10,954 nucleotides of DNA from an uncultured Acidimicrobiales bacterium. Lineage in GTDB: Bacteria > Actinomycetota > Acidimicrobiia > Acidimicrobiales > Iamiaceae. Each line of letters starts with the position of its first letter. The stretch's first letter is position 1. Below the pieces are notes generated by a model. The model ran no database searches, was not told the DNA's origin, and saw only the letters and a list, made by a program, of their open reading frames with translations. Shown in pieces: positions 1 through 6,657 of the stretch. The stretch lies in NCBI GenBank assembly GCA_937926025.1, contig CALANQ010000361.1, forward strand, positions 1-10,954. Reading direction: 5' to 3'. A program made the position numbers and the translations under genes.

Positions 1-457
1 GCCACACCACCAGCAGGGGCTGCAGGGCGATGATGGGCACGAACCGGAACGCCGAGATGTTGGTGTCGATCAGGTCGTCGCCGAGCCGCGACAGCCCGAC
101 CACGAGGGCCAGCACGGTGCCGACGGCGACGCCGATGCCCAGGCCCCAGGCGACCCGCTGGACCGAGGCCCAGAGGGCGGCGGGCAGGGTGCCGTCGTTC
201 CAGAGGTCCCAGCCGACGACCGCGACGGTCCCGGGCTTGGGCAGCGTCTGGGTGCTGATCCAGCCGAGGTTGGTGGCCAGCGCCCAGCCGCCCAGGACGA
301 GCGCGACCCCGAGCAGCCGCTCCACCCCGCGGGGGATGCCGAGGACCCGTCGGGCACCGGCCGGCGGCTGGCCGGTCGGGAGGCGGACGAGATCGTGCGC
401 TTCTGGCGAGGTGAGGGGTGCAGCAGGTGGCGCGACCCGTTCGAGCGTGTCGGTCAC
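1..457 (-). CDS. ABC transporter permease, SsuC/TauC type (partial)
   Basis: This is the inner-membrane permease of an ABC importer of the nitrate/sulfonate/taurine class. Only the N-terminal 152 residues are present; the gene continues past the left edge. A cytoplasmic N-terminus of about 45 residues is followed by a first hydrophobic helix (LLGVALVLGGWALATNLG), then a typical 'LPKPGTV' segment, a second helix (GLGIGVAVGTVLALVVGLS) and the start of the core with 'FRFVPIIALQPLLVVW'. This matches the family pattern in which 'R.iP..AL.PL...W' precedes the EAA loop, which is off-window. The GTG start at 457-455 overlaps the TGA of the upstream binding protein (456-454) in a GTGA junction, implying translational coupling. 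An ATPase gene is expected further left but cannot be seen. The family call is strong; the transported substrate is unknown. Confidence 0.88.
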   Translation of the reverse strand, partial: MTDTLERVAPPAAPLTSPEAHDLVRLPTGQPPAGARRVLGIPRGVERLLGVALVLGGWALATNLGWISTQTLPKPGTVAVVGWDLWNDGTLPAALWASVQRVAWGLGIGVAVGTVLALVVGLSRLGDDLIDTNISAFRFVPIIALQPLLVVW

Positions 458-1533
458 GATCCGGTCTCCTTCTGGGCGGCGGCGACCAGGTCGTTGAAGC
501 GGCTGTCGAACTCCGGGCCGACGTCGAGCGGGTCGGGGATCTGGCCGGCCGCCGTGAAGAGGTCGGCCAGCTTCTGCTGGGGCCCGGCGATGTCGCCCGG
601 CAGGGGGAGGAACTCGGTGGCGCCGTTGCCGCTCTCGACCAGCTCCTGCGCCCGCTCCCGGGTGAGGCCGTACTGCTTCACGAACACGGCGTCGGCCAGC
701 TGGTCGCGGTGATCGTTGAGGTAGGCGAACGCCTTCACGAGGCGGGTGGTGAAGTCGGCGAGGGCGGCGGTCTTGGCGTCGTCGTCGAGCGTGGTGCCCG
801 AGGCGATGAGGAACGAGGCCCGGTCGGTGATGGCGTCGGCGTCGATGGCCAGCGTGGCGTCGGGGTGGTCCTGGAGGTACAGGCTGATGAGCGGCTCGGT
901 GGACAGCCCGGCGTCGGCCGATCCGCCGGCGAGGGTGGCGTTGATCTGGGTGATGGGCACGTCGACGGTGGTGATGTCGTCGAGCGTGAGCCCGGCCGAG
1001 TCGAGCCCCCCGAGCACGGCGGCCTCGGCGGACGTGCCGCGCTGGTAGGCGATCCGCTTGCCCTTCACGTCCTTCCAGTCCCGGATGGAGCCGTCCGCGC
1101 TGAGGAGCCCGCCGAGCCCCCGCTCGGGCGCCCAGCCGGCGACGGCCTTGATGTCCTGGCCGGCGGCCTGGGCGAAGATCAGCGGCGTGCTGGCCACGAA
1201 GCCGGCATCGACCTTGTCGCCCTGGAACGCCTGGAGCATCGGCGGCCCGCCGACGAACGAGGCGAACTCGAGGGCGTAGGGCAGATCCTGGTCCTGCCCC
1301 GACACGGCCAGCACGACCTTCAGGTAGTCGAGCTGGTCGCCGATGCGCAGCGTGGTGCCGTCCGGGATGGTCTCGGGCACCGTCACCGGGGCCGCGGTGG
1401 TGGTGGGCGCATCGTCCGAGGCGGCGGCCCGGGTGGAGGCGTCGGAGGTGCTGCACCCGCTCGTCAGGCCGAGGGCGAGCGTGCCGACCAGGACGAGGGC
1501 GAGTGCGGTTCGGGAGGTTCGGAGGCGATGCAC
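454..1533 (-). CDS. ABC transporter substrate-binding lipoprotein, SsuA/TauA/NMT1-like
   Basis: This is the extracytoplasmic binding component of the importer whose permease follows directly. The N-terminus has a basic stretch, a hydrophobic core (ALALVLVGTLALGL) and the lipobox LTSGC, so the protein is expected to be a lipoprotein anchored at its Cys. A Ser/Thr/Ala-rich linker follows, then a periplasmic-binding-protein fold of the NMT1/SsuA type ('LQAFQGDKVDAGFVASTP', 'KGKRIAYQRGTSAEA', 'NATLAGGSADAG'). At about 360 residues the length suits the family. I choose GTG at 1533-1531 over an in-frame TTG at 1539-1537, because the AGAGAG at 1549-1544 lies 10 bases from the GTG but only 4 from the TTG. 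The sulfonate, nitrate or other ligand cannot be read from sequence. It is the first gene of the operon, with its own AT-rich promoter stretch upstream. Confidence 0.9.
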   Translation of the reverse strand: MHRLRTSRTALALVLVGTLALGLTSGCSTSDASTRAAASDDAPTTTAAPVTVPETIPDGTTLRIGDQLDYLKVVLAVSGQDQDLPYALEFASFVGGPPMLQAFQGDKVDAGFVASTPLIFAQAAGQDIKAVAGWAPERGLGGLLSADGSIRDWKDVKGKRIAYQRGTSAEAAVLGGLDSAGLTLDDITTVDVPITQINATLAGGSADAGLSTEPLISLYLQDHPDATLAIDADAITDRASFLIASGTTLDDDAKTAALADFTTRLVKAFAYLNDHRDQLADAVFVKQYGLTRERAQELVESGNGATEFLPLPGDIAGPQQKLADLFTAAGQIPDPLDVGPEFDSRFNDLVAAAQKETGS

Positions 1534-1557
1534 GGTCAATAACTCTCTATTTACGAT

Positions 1558-1598
1558 GGTTTTAGTCGGGTTTTACCCGGCATCGATCGGCCGCGCAA
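1558..1598 (-). promoter_or_regulatory. Candidate promoter with 11-bp-spaced direct repeats upstream of the binding-protein gene
   Basis: On the minus strand, TTGCGC (1598-1593) and TAAAAC (1575-1570) are separated by exactly 17 bases, a plausible -35/-10 pair placing the transcript start near 1563, about 30 bases before the GTG. The heptamer GGTTTTA (plus-strand reading) occurs at 1558-1564 and again at 1569-1575, a period of 11 bases or about one helical turn. The second copy overlaps the proposed -10. A short inverted repeat CGGGT-TTT-ACCCG (1567-1579) covers the same bases. The stretch is clearly AT-rich against its surroundings. The assignment rests on pattern only. Confidence 0.35.
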
Positions 1599-1647
1599 GG
1601 TCCTCATCGGGTCAGAGGTCACACCTCCGGGTCGGGGCGCGCTCGAA

Positions 1648-1697
1648 GCCGCGCCGGGGCAGGCGCGGCGCGATGCGCTGGTGCTCGCCTCGCGAGC
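1648..1697 (-). terminator. Candidate terminator hairpins after the P450-ferredoxin operon
   Basis: Two GC-rich inverted repeats lie between the ferredoxin stop and the next promoter. One is GCTCGC-CTC-GCGAGC at 1683-1697 (6-bp stem, 3-base loop), seven bases after the ferredoxin stop. The other is GCCGCGCC-GGGGCA-GGCGCGGC at 1648-1669 (8-bp perfect stem, 6-base loop). Neither has a U-run, which is common for hairpin terminators in high-GC actinobacteria. The remaining bases up to the promoter hold only a 5-bp inverted repeat (GAGGT-CAC-ACCTC, 1615-1627) of unknown meaning. Confidence 0.4.
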
Positions 1698-1703
1698 GGC
1701 CGG

Positions 1704-1898
1704 TCAGGGCTCGACGGTGATGGCGTACTCGGGGCAGTTGTCGGCGGCGAGTTGGGCGCTGGCGGCCTGCTCCTCGGTGAGGTCGCCGGACACCAGGACG
1801 ACGGCGTAGCCCTCGTCGTCGGCGTCGAACAGGTCGGGGGCCAGGGCGTAGCAGCGGCCGTGGCCCTGGCACTTGTCGCGGTCGAACACGATCTTCAT
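1704..1898 (-). CDS. Small ferredoxin, CxxHxxC...CP type (probably [3Fe-4S])
   Basis: This 64-residue electron carrier very likely feeds the P450 encoded just upstream. The cluster ligands visible are C10, C16 and C55 (followed by P56), in the arrangement C10-Q-G-H13-G-R-C16...C55-P. The residue that would be the second Cys of a [4Fe-4S] ferredoxin is His13. In actinobacteria this CxxHxxC(n)CP pattern is typical of P450-partner ferredoxins carrying a 3Fe-4S cluster. The rest is acidic, as usual for such proteins. The ATG at 1898-1896 shares one base with the P450 stop (TGATG), so translation is coupled. The same frame stays open upstream through the P450 gene, but that extension is only a shadow of the P450 codons. 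No ferredoxin reductase is present in the window. Confidence 0.93.
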   Translation of the reverse strand: MKIVFDRDKCQGHGRCYALAPDLFDADDEGYAVVLVSGDLTEEQAASAQLAADNCPEYAITVEP

Positions 1899-3145
1899 CA
1901 GGCGCCTTCCCCGTGCGTGGCGGGCTCGTTGGTGCGGAGGATGCGCACGGGCAGCTCGCGGGGGCCGCGGACCTGGCCGGTGGACCAGCGGACGCTGTTG
2001 GGGTCGGGGTCGGCCAGCTCGAAGTCGGGGATGCGCTTCATCCACTCGTCGACGGCGACGGTGAGCTCCATGCGGGCCAGGTTGGAGCCGGCGCAGCGGT
2101 GGATGCCGAGGCCGAAGGCCACGTGGCGGTTGCGCTGGCGGGCGATGATGAACTCGTCGGCCCGCTCGAACACCTCGGGGTCGCGGTTGGCGGCCGGGAA
2201 GGGGAGCAGGACCCAGTCGCGCTCGTCGATGGGGCAGCCGCCGATCTCGGTGTCGGTGGACGCGATACGGGCCATGGTGACGGGGGCGTAGAAGCGGAGG
2301 AACTCCTCGACCGCGAACGGGAGGACGTCGGGGTCCTCCTCCAGGCGCTTGCGGTCCTCGGGGTTCTTGGCCAGGTGCCACAGGCTCGCGCCGATGGCGG
2401 ACCACGTGGTGTCGATGCCGGCGATGATCAGCAGCCCGATGGTGCCGAAGATCTGGGCGTCGGGGAGGGGCTCGCCGTCGACCTCGAGCGACATGAGGTA
2501 GCCGATCAGGTCGTCCTTCGGCGGTTCCTGGCGGCGCTGCTTGAGGGTCTGCTCGATGTAGTAGACGAGCGTGTCCTCGGGAGCGATGGTGCCGCTGTAG
2601 GTGCCGGGCTTCTCGATGATGCGGTGGATGAAGAGCCGGAACCGGTCGCCGTCTTCGGGCGGGACGCCGAGCATGTGGGCGATGACGCGCACGGGGATGT
2701 TCTGCGAGTACTGGACGGCGGCGTCCACCACCGGGGTGCCGGCGGCGAGCAGCTCGTCGAGGAGCTCCCGGCAGGTGTCCCGGGTGGCCTCCTCGAGCTT
2801 GTCGATGGCGCGGGGTGCGAACGCCGGGAGCAGGATCCGGCGGGAGTCCTTGTGGAAGGGCGGGTCGGCGGTGATGGGCGGGGCGTAGCCCATGGGGGCG
2901 AGGCCCTGGGGCTTGAAGATGCTGACGATGACGCCCTCGGAGCTGAAGTGCTCCGTGTCGTTGGCGATGGCGCTGATGTCCTCGTGCCGGGTGGGCATCC
3001 AGACGCCGCCGTGGGCCTCGCCGTGGGCGACGGGGCAGCGGCCGCGCAGGTCGTCCCAGATGTCGGTGGCGGACTGGGCGTAGTCCTCCGAGGTGTGGTC
3101 GAAGTCGACCGCCCAATCTCGGGTCGGCTCTTGCAGATCGGTCAT
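1898..3145 (-). CDS. Cytochrome P450
   Basis: This soluble bacterial class I P450 of 415 residues is a haem-thiolate monooxygenase of unknown substrate. The canonical landmarks are in order: C-helix 'DPPFHKDSRR' (H98, R102), I-helix 'AGIDTT' (242-247, with the acid/Thr pair D245-T246), K-helix ExxR (E281-R284), and the haem loop F-G-L-G-I-H-R-C-A-G with the proximal ligand C351. The length is normal and there is no membrane anchor, so it should be cytosolic. Start ATG 3145-3143 is preceded by AGGGGA at a good distance. It is the first gene of a two-gene operon with the ferredoxin. The leader carries a palindromic candidate operator shared with a divergent decarboxylase-family gene. I cannot assign a CYP family by eye. 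Confidence 0.96.
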   Translation of the reverse strand: MTDLQEPTRDWAVDFDHTSEDYAQSATDIWDDLRGRCPVAHGEAHGGVWMPTRHEDISAIANDTEHFSSEGVIVSIFKPQGLAPMGYAPPITADPPFHKDSRRILLPAFAPRAIDKLEEATRDTCRELLDELLAAGTPVVDAAVQYSQNIPVRVIAHMLGVPPEDGDRFRLFIHRIIEKPGTYSGTIAPEDTLVYYIEQTLKQRRQEPPKDDLIGYLMSLEVDGEPLPDAQIFGTIGLLIIAGIDTTWSAIGASLWHLAKNPEDRKRLEEDPDVLPFAVEEFLRFYAPVTMARIASTDTEIGGCPIDERDWVLLPFPAANRDPEVFERADEFIIARQRNRHVAFGLGIHRCAGSNLARMELTVAVDEWMKRIPDFELADPDPNSVRWSTGQVRGPRELPVRILRTNEPATHGEGA

Positions 3146-3195
3146 GTGGGTTCCCCTGGGCGATGGACGGAGCGCTCGTTCACCCGCTCGGTCGG

Positions 3196-3217
3196 CTCGA
3201 TAATAGCCGTTATCGAG
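3196..3217. promoter_or_regulatory. 22-bp perfect inverted repeat in the divergent P450 / decarboxylase promoter region
   Basis: CTCGATAA (3196-3203) and TTATCGAG (3210-3217) are perfect 8-base arms around the 6-base spacer TAGCCG. The site sits near the middle of the 146-base gap between two divergent start codons (3145 and 3292). It contains candidate -10 hexamers on both strands: TATTAT on minus (3205-3200) and GATAAT on plus (3199-3204). I could not find convincing -35 elements. The geometry is that of a dimeric repressor site able to control both units. The cognate regulator is not evident in the window. Confidence 0.6.
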
Positions 3218-3291
3218 GGTGGGGTCCGGTGGTGTGACCGACGACCACGCGCCGGGTGCTCTACTGGTGGGCCGACCCGAGGAGGAACCCG

Positions 3292-4008
3292 ATGAGCGAC
3301 ACCCTGGAGCCCCTGGTCTGGGGCGAGATCGATGGCCGGACCATCACCTTCCCGATGGAGGTGACCGACTTCGATGCCGCCACGTTCGTCTTCTCGGTCC
3401 CGGCCGAGGCCGCCCAGGCGCTGCTGCCCGGCACCGACTTCTCGGTGATCCCCGTGGTCGACGGCGTCGCCCAGCTCGTGGTGGCCCTGTGCGACTACCA
3501 CGAGAACCCGTGGGGTGACTACCTCGAGATCAACCTCGGCTTCCTCGCCCGCCCCGTCGGCGCCGGCGACGAGGTCCTGGGCTCGTTCGTGTACCGCATG
3601 CCGGTCGACCAGGCCTTCACCTGCAAGGCCGGCAACGACGTCATGGGCTTCCCGAAGACCGTCGAGGCCCTGCGGGTCGAGCGCCGCGGCGACCGGGTCG
3701 TGTTCGCCCTGGACGTCGACGGCGCCACCGAGGTCGAGATCAGCTTCGCGGAGCCGACCCAGGAGGGCGAGGCGACCCGGGTGGAGACCGGCAGCTACTC
3801 GTACCTCGGCGGGGTGGCGTACGAGACGCCCCTCGCCATGGACATGGGCACCGGGGTCATCGACGTCAGCACGGTGGAGATCGTCCTGGGCGAAGGCGTG
3901 GTGGCCGACGAGCTGCGCACCCTCGGCCTCCCCAAGGCGCCCGACTTCGGGTCCTGGGGCACCGGTCTCACGGCCACGTTCCAGCTGGGCCATCCGCTGG
4001 GCGCCTGA
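3292..4008 (+). CDS. Acetoacetate decarboxylase family protein
   Basis: This 238-residue cytosolic protein resembles the acetoacetate decarboxylase (ADC) superfamily. The best marker is 'NDVMGFPKTVE': K122 in the G-F-P-K motif lines up with the Schiff-base lysine of ADC, and 'DYLEINLGF' offers E79 as the partner acid. The N-terminal part has no Arg obviously matching the Arg29 that ADC uses to hold its substrate carboxylate, so classical acetoacetate cleavage is not assured. Related proteins include hydratases, aldolases and enzymes of unknown activity. The ATG at 3292 is chosen because GAGGAGG (3279-3285) lies six bases upstream; an earlier ATG at 3256 lacks a ribosome site. It is the only plus-strand gene seen, divergent from the P450 operon across a palindrome, which suggests joint control and a possible shared substrate pathway (inference). 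Confidence 0.82.
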   Translation: MSDTLEPLVWGEIDGRTITFPMEVTDFDAATFVFSVPAEAAQALLPGTDFSVIPVVDGVAQLVVALCDYHENPWGDYLEINLGFLARPVGAGDEVLGSFVYRMPVDQAFTCKAGNDVMGFPKTVEALRVERRGDRVVFALDVDGATEVEISFAEPTQEGEATRVETGSYSYLGGVAYETPLAMDMGTGVIDVSTVEIVLGEGVVADELRTLGLPKAPDFGSWGTGLTATFQLGHPLGA

Positions 4009-4038
4009 CCGCACCCAGGCCCGCGCCGGTGGATCAGC

Positions 4039-4053
4039 CCGCCGTGTCGGCGG
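4039..4053. terminator. Weak candidate bidirectional hairpin between convergent genes
   Basis: CCGCCG-TGT-CGGCGG is a perfect 6-bp stem with a 3-base loop, 31 bases past the decarboxylase-family stop and inside the last codons of the opposing SGNH gene. The two genes converge with only 25 bases between their stops, so a shared terminator is expected about here. There is no U-run, and GC-rich coding sequence yields such hairpins by chance. Confidence 0.2.
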
Positions 4054-4198
4054 TGTGCTGATCCTCCTTGCGCGCCCGGCGGCGGCGCACCACCAGGATC
4101 AGGCCGAACGCCACCGCGATGAGGACCGCGGCCCCGAGCGCCGGCAGCAGGATCTGATCGTCGTCGTCCGCCGGTGCCTCCTCGACGAGGGGTGCCTC

Positions 4199-4313
4199 GG
4201 TCGTGGTGGTGGTCGGAGCGGTGGTCGTGGTGGTGGTCGACGTCGACGTGGTGGTCGTGGTGCTGGTGGTGGTCGTCGTGCTCGTCGTGGTGGTGGTCGA
4301 CGTCGTGGTGGTG
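4199..4313 (-). repeat. Simple-sequence tract coding for poly-Thr/Ser
   Basis: On the plus strand the tract is made almost only of GTG, GTC and GAC/GTC units. Read on the minus strand in the SGNH frame it encodes blocks of four to six Thr separated by single Ser, Ala or Pro residues. It forms the extracellular stalk between hydrolase domain and membrane helix. Such Thr-rich linkers are common in actinobacterial wall-associated proteins. The repetition makes the tract prone to length changes by slippage. Confidence 0.85.
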
Positions 4314-4912
4314 GCCTGGGCCAGCTTGATGAGGTTCTCGTTCCACTGCTCCTCCCCGGCCTCGACCTGCTCGGCGACCAGCCCGGCCATGAGGCTGGCC
4401 CCGGTGCCGTTCAGGTGGAGGCCGTCGCCCGAGACGCCTTCGGGGTGCGCCGCGGCGATGGCGTTCCAGTCGCCCACGTGGAGGTTGGGGTACTCGCCCT
4501 GGAGACCGGCGATGTAGTGGTTGACGTCCGGGTAGTACGGGCGGACCTCGTGGATGGTGAGCCACGACACGTACGGCACGTTGCGGACCTGGTCGAGGAT
4601 GCTGCGGGCCGCGGGCTGGAACACGCCGGGGGAGCCGCCGTCGTTGTGGCCGAGGAACACCACCACCACGTCGAAGTCGGTGCCGTGCTGGGCGACGACG
4701 TCCGACCCGGTGCCGGTGCTGCGGTTCACCTCGGCGTCGAACACCACATCGCGGCCCGGCAGGGCGGCGATGACCGCGGACTCCGCCCCCTTCATCACCG
4801 AGTCGCCGGGCCTCGGCCGCGCCGGGCAGGCCCGCCACGAGGGCGAGCACGGCGGCCGCCGCGGCGGCGAGCAGGGGCAGGATGCGCTTCACGGCAGGTT
4901 CCATCGGCCGGT

Positions 4913-6628
4913 TCACGCTCCGGTCCAGGCTTCGACGCGATCGGCCAGCACCGCCAGGCTGACGGTGGCGGCGGCCAGCACCACGTCGTGGAAGCCGGGC
5001 AGCGAGAAGTCGGCGCCCAGGCGGGCCTCGGCCTCGGCGCGCAGGCGCAGGATCTCCCGCTGGCCGACCTTGTAGGCCAGGGCCTGGCCGGGCATGCCGA
5101 TGTAGCGGTCGATCTCGGTGACGATCTCGTCGTAGGAGACCGGGGCGTTGGCCACCATGAAGTCGATGGCCTGCTGGCGCGTCCAGCCGAGGGCGTGGAG
5201 GCCGGTGTCGACCACCAGGCGGCAGGCCCGCCACGAGTCGCTGGCGAGCATGCCGAGTCGGTCGATGTCGGTCCGGTAGAGGTTCATCTCCTCGGCCAGC
5301 CGCTCGGTGTAGAGCGCCCAGCCCTCGACGAACGCGGTGTGGCCCCACGACAGGCGGCGGAAGGCGGGCAGCTCGGTCTGCTCGCTGGCGATGGCGAGCT
5401 GCAGGTGGTGGCCGGGGATGGCCTCGTGGAACGCGATCGACGCCGTCTCGGCCCGCCCGCGCTCGGTGGGCTGATGGAGGTTCACGTGGTACTCGCCGGG
5501 TCGGCTGCCGTCGGGCGCGGGCGGCGTGTAGTACGCCGCCGGGGCGTCGGCGGCCAGGTAGTCCGGGATGGGCGTGAGCACGCACGGGGCCTGCGGCACG
5601 ATGCCGAACCAGTCGCCCATGGCGGCCGTGGCCTCATCGAGGCAGCGCCGGGCGTCGTCCATGATCTCGTCGCGGTCGCGGTACCGGAGGTCTGCGTCGT
5701 TCAGGAGGTGATCGAAGATCTCGGCCAGGTCGTCGGTGCCGAACGCCCGGCGGCCCAGCACCCGGTACTGGGCCGGCAGCTCCTCGGTGGCCTCCTGGAG
5801 GCCGATGTCGTGGAGCTCCTGGGGCGTGAGGTCCAGGCCGGTGTGCAGGCGGATCAGCTGCCGGTAGAGGTCATCGCCACCGGGGATCCAGCACAGCCCG
5901 GGCTGGTCGTCGGACCGGGCCGCCGGCAGCAGCTCGGTGGCGAGGGCGTCGCGGTAGCGGGCGAACGCCGGGCGCAGCTCGGTCTCCACCGCGGCCCGCA
6001 GCTCCTCGCGCCAGGCGGCCTCGCCGTCCCACCCGTCGGGACCGGCCAGGTTCACGAACGGGTCGTCGTCGAGCGACGAACCGAGGTAGCCGTCGATCTG
6101 GTTGAGCGAGCGGTCGATGCAGGTCCGTGCGGGCGTGCGGCCCGCCTGGAGGCCGGCCCGGTACCGGTCGAGCGCCTGGTCGAGCATCGTGCCCATGGCG
6201 CCGATGCGGGTGACCGCCATGGCCGCGTGCTCGGGCTCGGCGGCCCGGAGCTGGCCGGCCATGGTCAGCAGCTCGGCGTGGATGCCCTGCATCTGGTCGG
6301 AGGTCAGCTCCAGCAGCCGAGCGTCGATGCCCGAGACGGCGTCGCCGATCTCCTCGACGAGCAGCTGGCGGGTGACCCGGTCGGTCTCGTCGAGACCGGA
6401 TGGGTCGATGGCCTCGGCCTCGGTCAGGAACGCCAGCCAGGTGGCCCGGTGCGCCGCCTCGCCGGCAGCCGACAGGTCGTCGACGCGGTCGTCGTAGCGG
6501 TGGTCACCGAGGAACGTGGCGAAGAGCGGGCTGGCCTGGAGCCGGGCCTCCCAGTAGCGGTCGGCAACGTCTCGCAGGGCCGCGGACGGGGTGGCATCAG
6601 CGGGGAGCATGTCCCCATGGTGGTCCAC
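4913..6628 (-). CDS. DUF885 family protein, putative HExxxGHH metallohydrolase
   Basis: This protein of about 571 residues belongs to the DUF885 family of putative zinc carboxypeptidase-like proteins. The signature 'FHEAIPGHHLQLA' gives H401-E402...H407/H408, and 'FVEGWALYTERLAEEM' supplies E435 as the likely further metal ligand. The C-terminal 'RYIGMPGQALAYKVGQ' motif is also characteristic. The opening 'RYWEARLQASPLFATFLGDHRYDD' is the usual N-terminal family motif. No signal peptide is seen, so a cytosolic location is likely. The start is uncertain: GTG at 6628-6626 gives the longest form and an in-frame ATG at 6610-6608 is six codons shorter; neither has a convincing ribosome site. The SGNH gene follows after eight bases, and a 29-codon hydrophobic ORF precedes it. 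Substrate specificity is unknown. Confidence 0.92.
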   Translation of the reverse strand: MDHHGDMLPADATPSAALRDVADRYWEARLQASPLFATFLGDHRYDDRVDDLSAAGEAAHRATWLAFLTEAEAIDPSGLDETDRVTRQLLVEEIGDAVSGIDARLLELTSDQMQGIHAELLTMAGQLRAAEPEHAAMAVTRIGAMGTMLDQALDRYRAGLQAGRTPARTCIDRSLNQIDGYLGSSLDDDPFVNLAGPDGWDGEAAWREELRAAVETELRPAFARYRDALATELLPAARSDDQPGLCWIPGGDDLYRQLIRLHTGLDLTPQELHDIGLQEATEELPAQYRVLGRRAFGTDDLAEIFDHLLNDADLRYRDRDEIMDDARRCLDEATAAMGDWFGIVPQAPCVLTPIPDYLAADAPAAYYTPPAPDGSRPGEYHVNLHQPTERGRAETASIAFHEAIPGHHLQLAIASEQTELPAFRRLSWGHTAFVEGWALYTERLAEEMNLYRTDIDRLGMLASDSWRACRLVVDTGLHALGWTRQQAIDFMVANAPVSYDEIVTEIDRYIGMPGQALAYKVGQREILRLRAEAEARLGADFSLPGFHDVVLAAATVSLAVLADRVEAWTGA

Positions 6629-6657
6629 CGGGGCCGGGCCCGGTGCCGCGGCCGGGC

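Larger units (their letters stand above)
4034..4904 (-). pseudogene. SGNH/GDSL hydrolase with Thr-rich stalk and C-terminal anchor; 5' part frameshifted
   Basis: Three SGNH blocks are present: GDSV (4807-4796), 'LGHNDGG' (G-H-N-D block III) and 'DGLHLNGTG' (D-x-x-H block V). After the domain comes a Thr/Ser tract, an acidic patch (APADDDD), a membrane helix (LLPALGAAVLIAVAFGLILVV) and a basic tail RRRRARK, so the product should be exported and membrane-anchored with a stalk. A good signal peptide (MEPAVKRILPLL...GAAEA) starts at ATG 4904-4902, eight bases after the DUF885 stop, but it is in a different frame from the hydrolase domain. The frames would join if one base were lost near the GGG at 4808-4810 (or two gained, modulo three). 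The GDSV frame has no start codon of its own before the GDS motif. The strand that normally precedes GDS (of the type VLVVGDS) is also missing. This is either a decayed gene or a sequence error. Confidence 0.7.

Noticed and set aside
1533..1539. TTGACCG, identical to one half of the palindrome at 8613-8630
   Set aside because: Only one half-site is present and it overlaps the start-codon region; no matching inverted arm lies nearby.
418..1542. Plus-strand open frame antisense to the binding-protein gene
   Set aside because: The product is repetitive Gly/Val/Glu-rich with no domain. The opposite strand has a complete lipobox and binding-protein fold.
1615..1627. GAGGT-CAC-ACCTC inverted repeat
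   Set aside because: The 5-bp arms are easily found by chance and it lies well upstream of the proposed promoter; not called as an operator.
1704..3116. Apparent long minus-strand protein ending in the ferredoxin
   Set aside because: The part before 1898 is the out-of-frame reading of the P450 gene and is Arg/Pro/His-rich. The ferredoxin starts at its own ATG, so this is no P450-ferredoxin fusion.
3795..5585. Long minus-strand frame containing the SGNH signal peptide
   Set aside because: It is continuous only because GC-rich DNA has few stops. Apart from the 4904-4810 signal-peptide part, it is a shifted reading of DUF885, SGNH and antisense decarboxylase codons.
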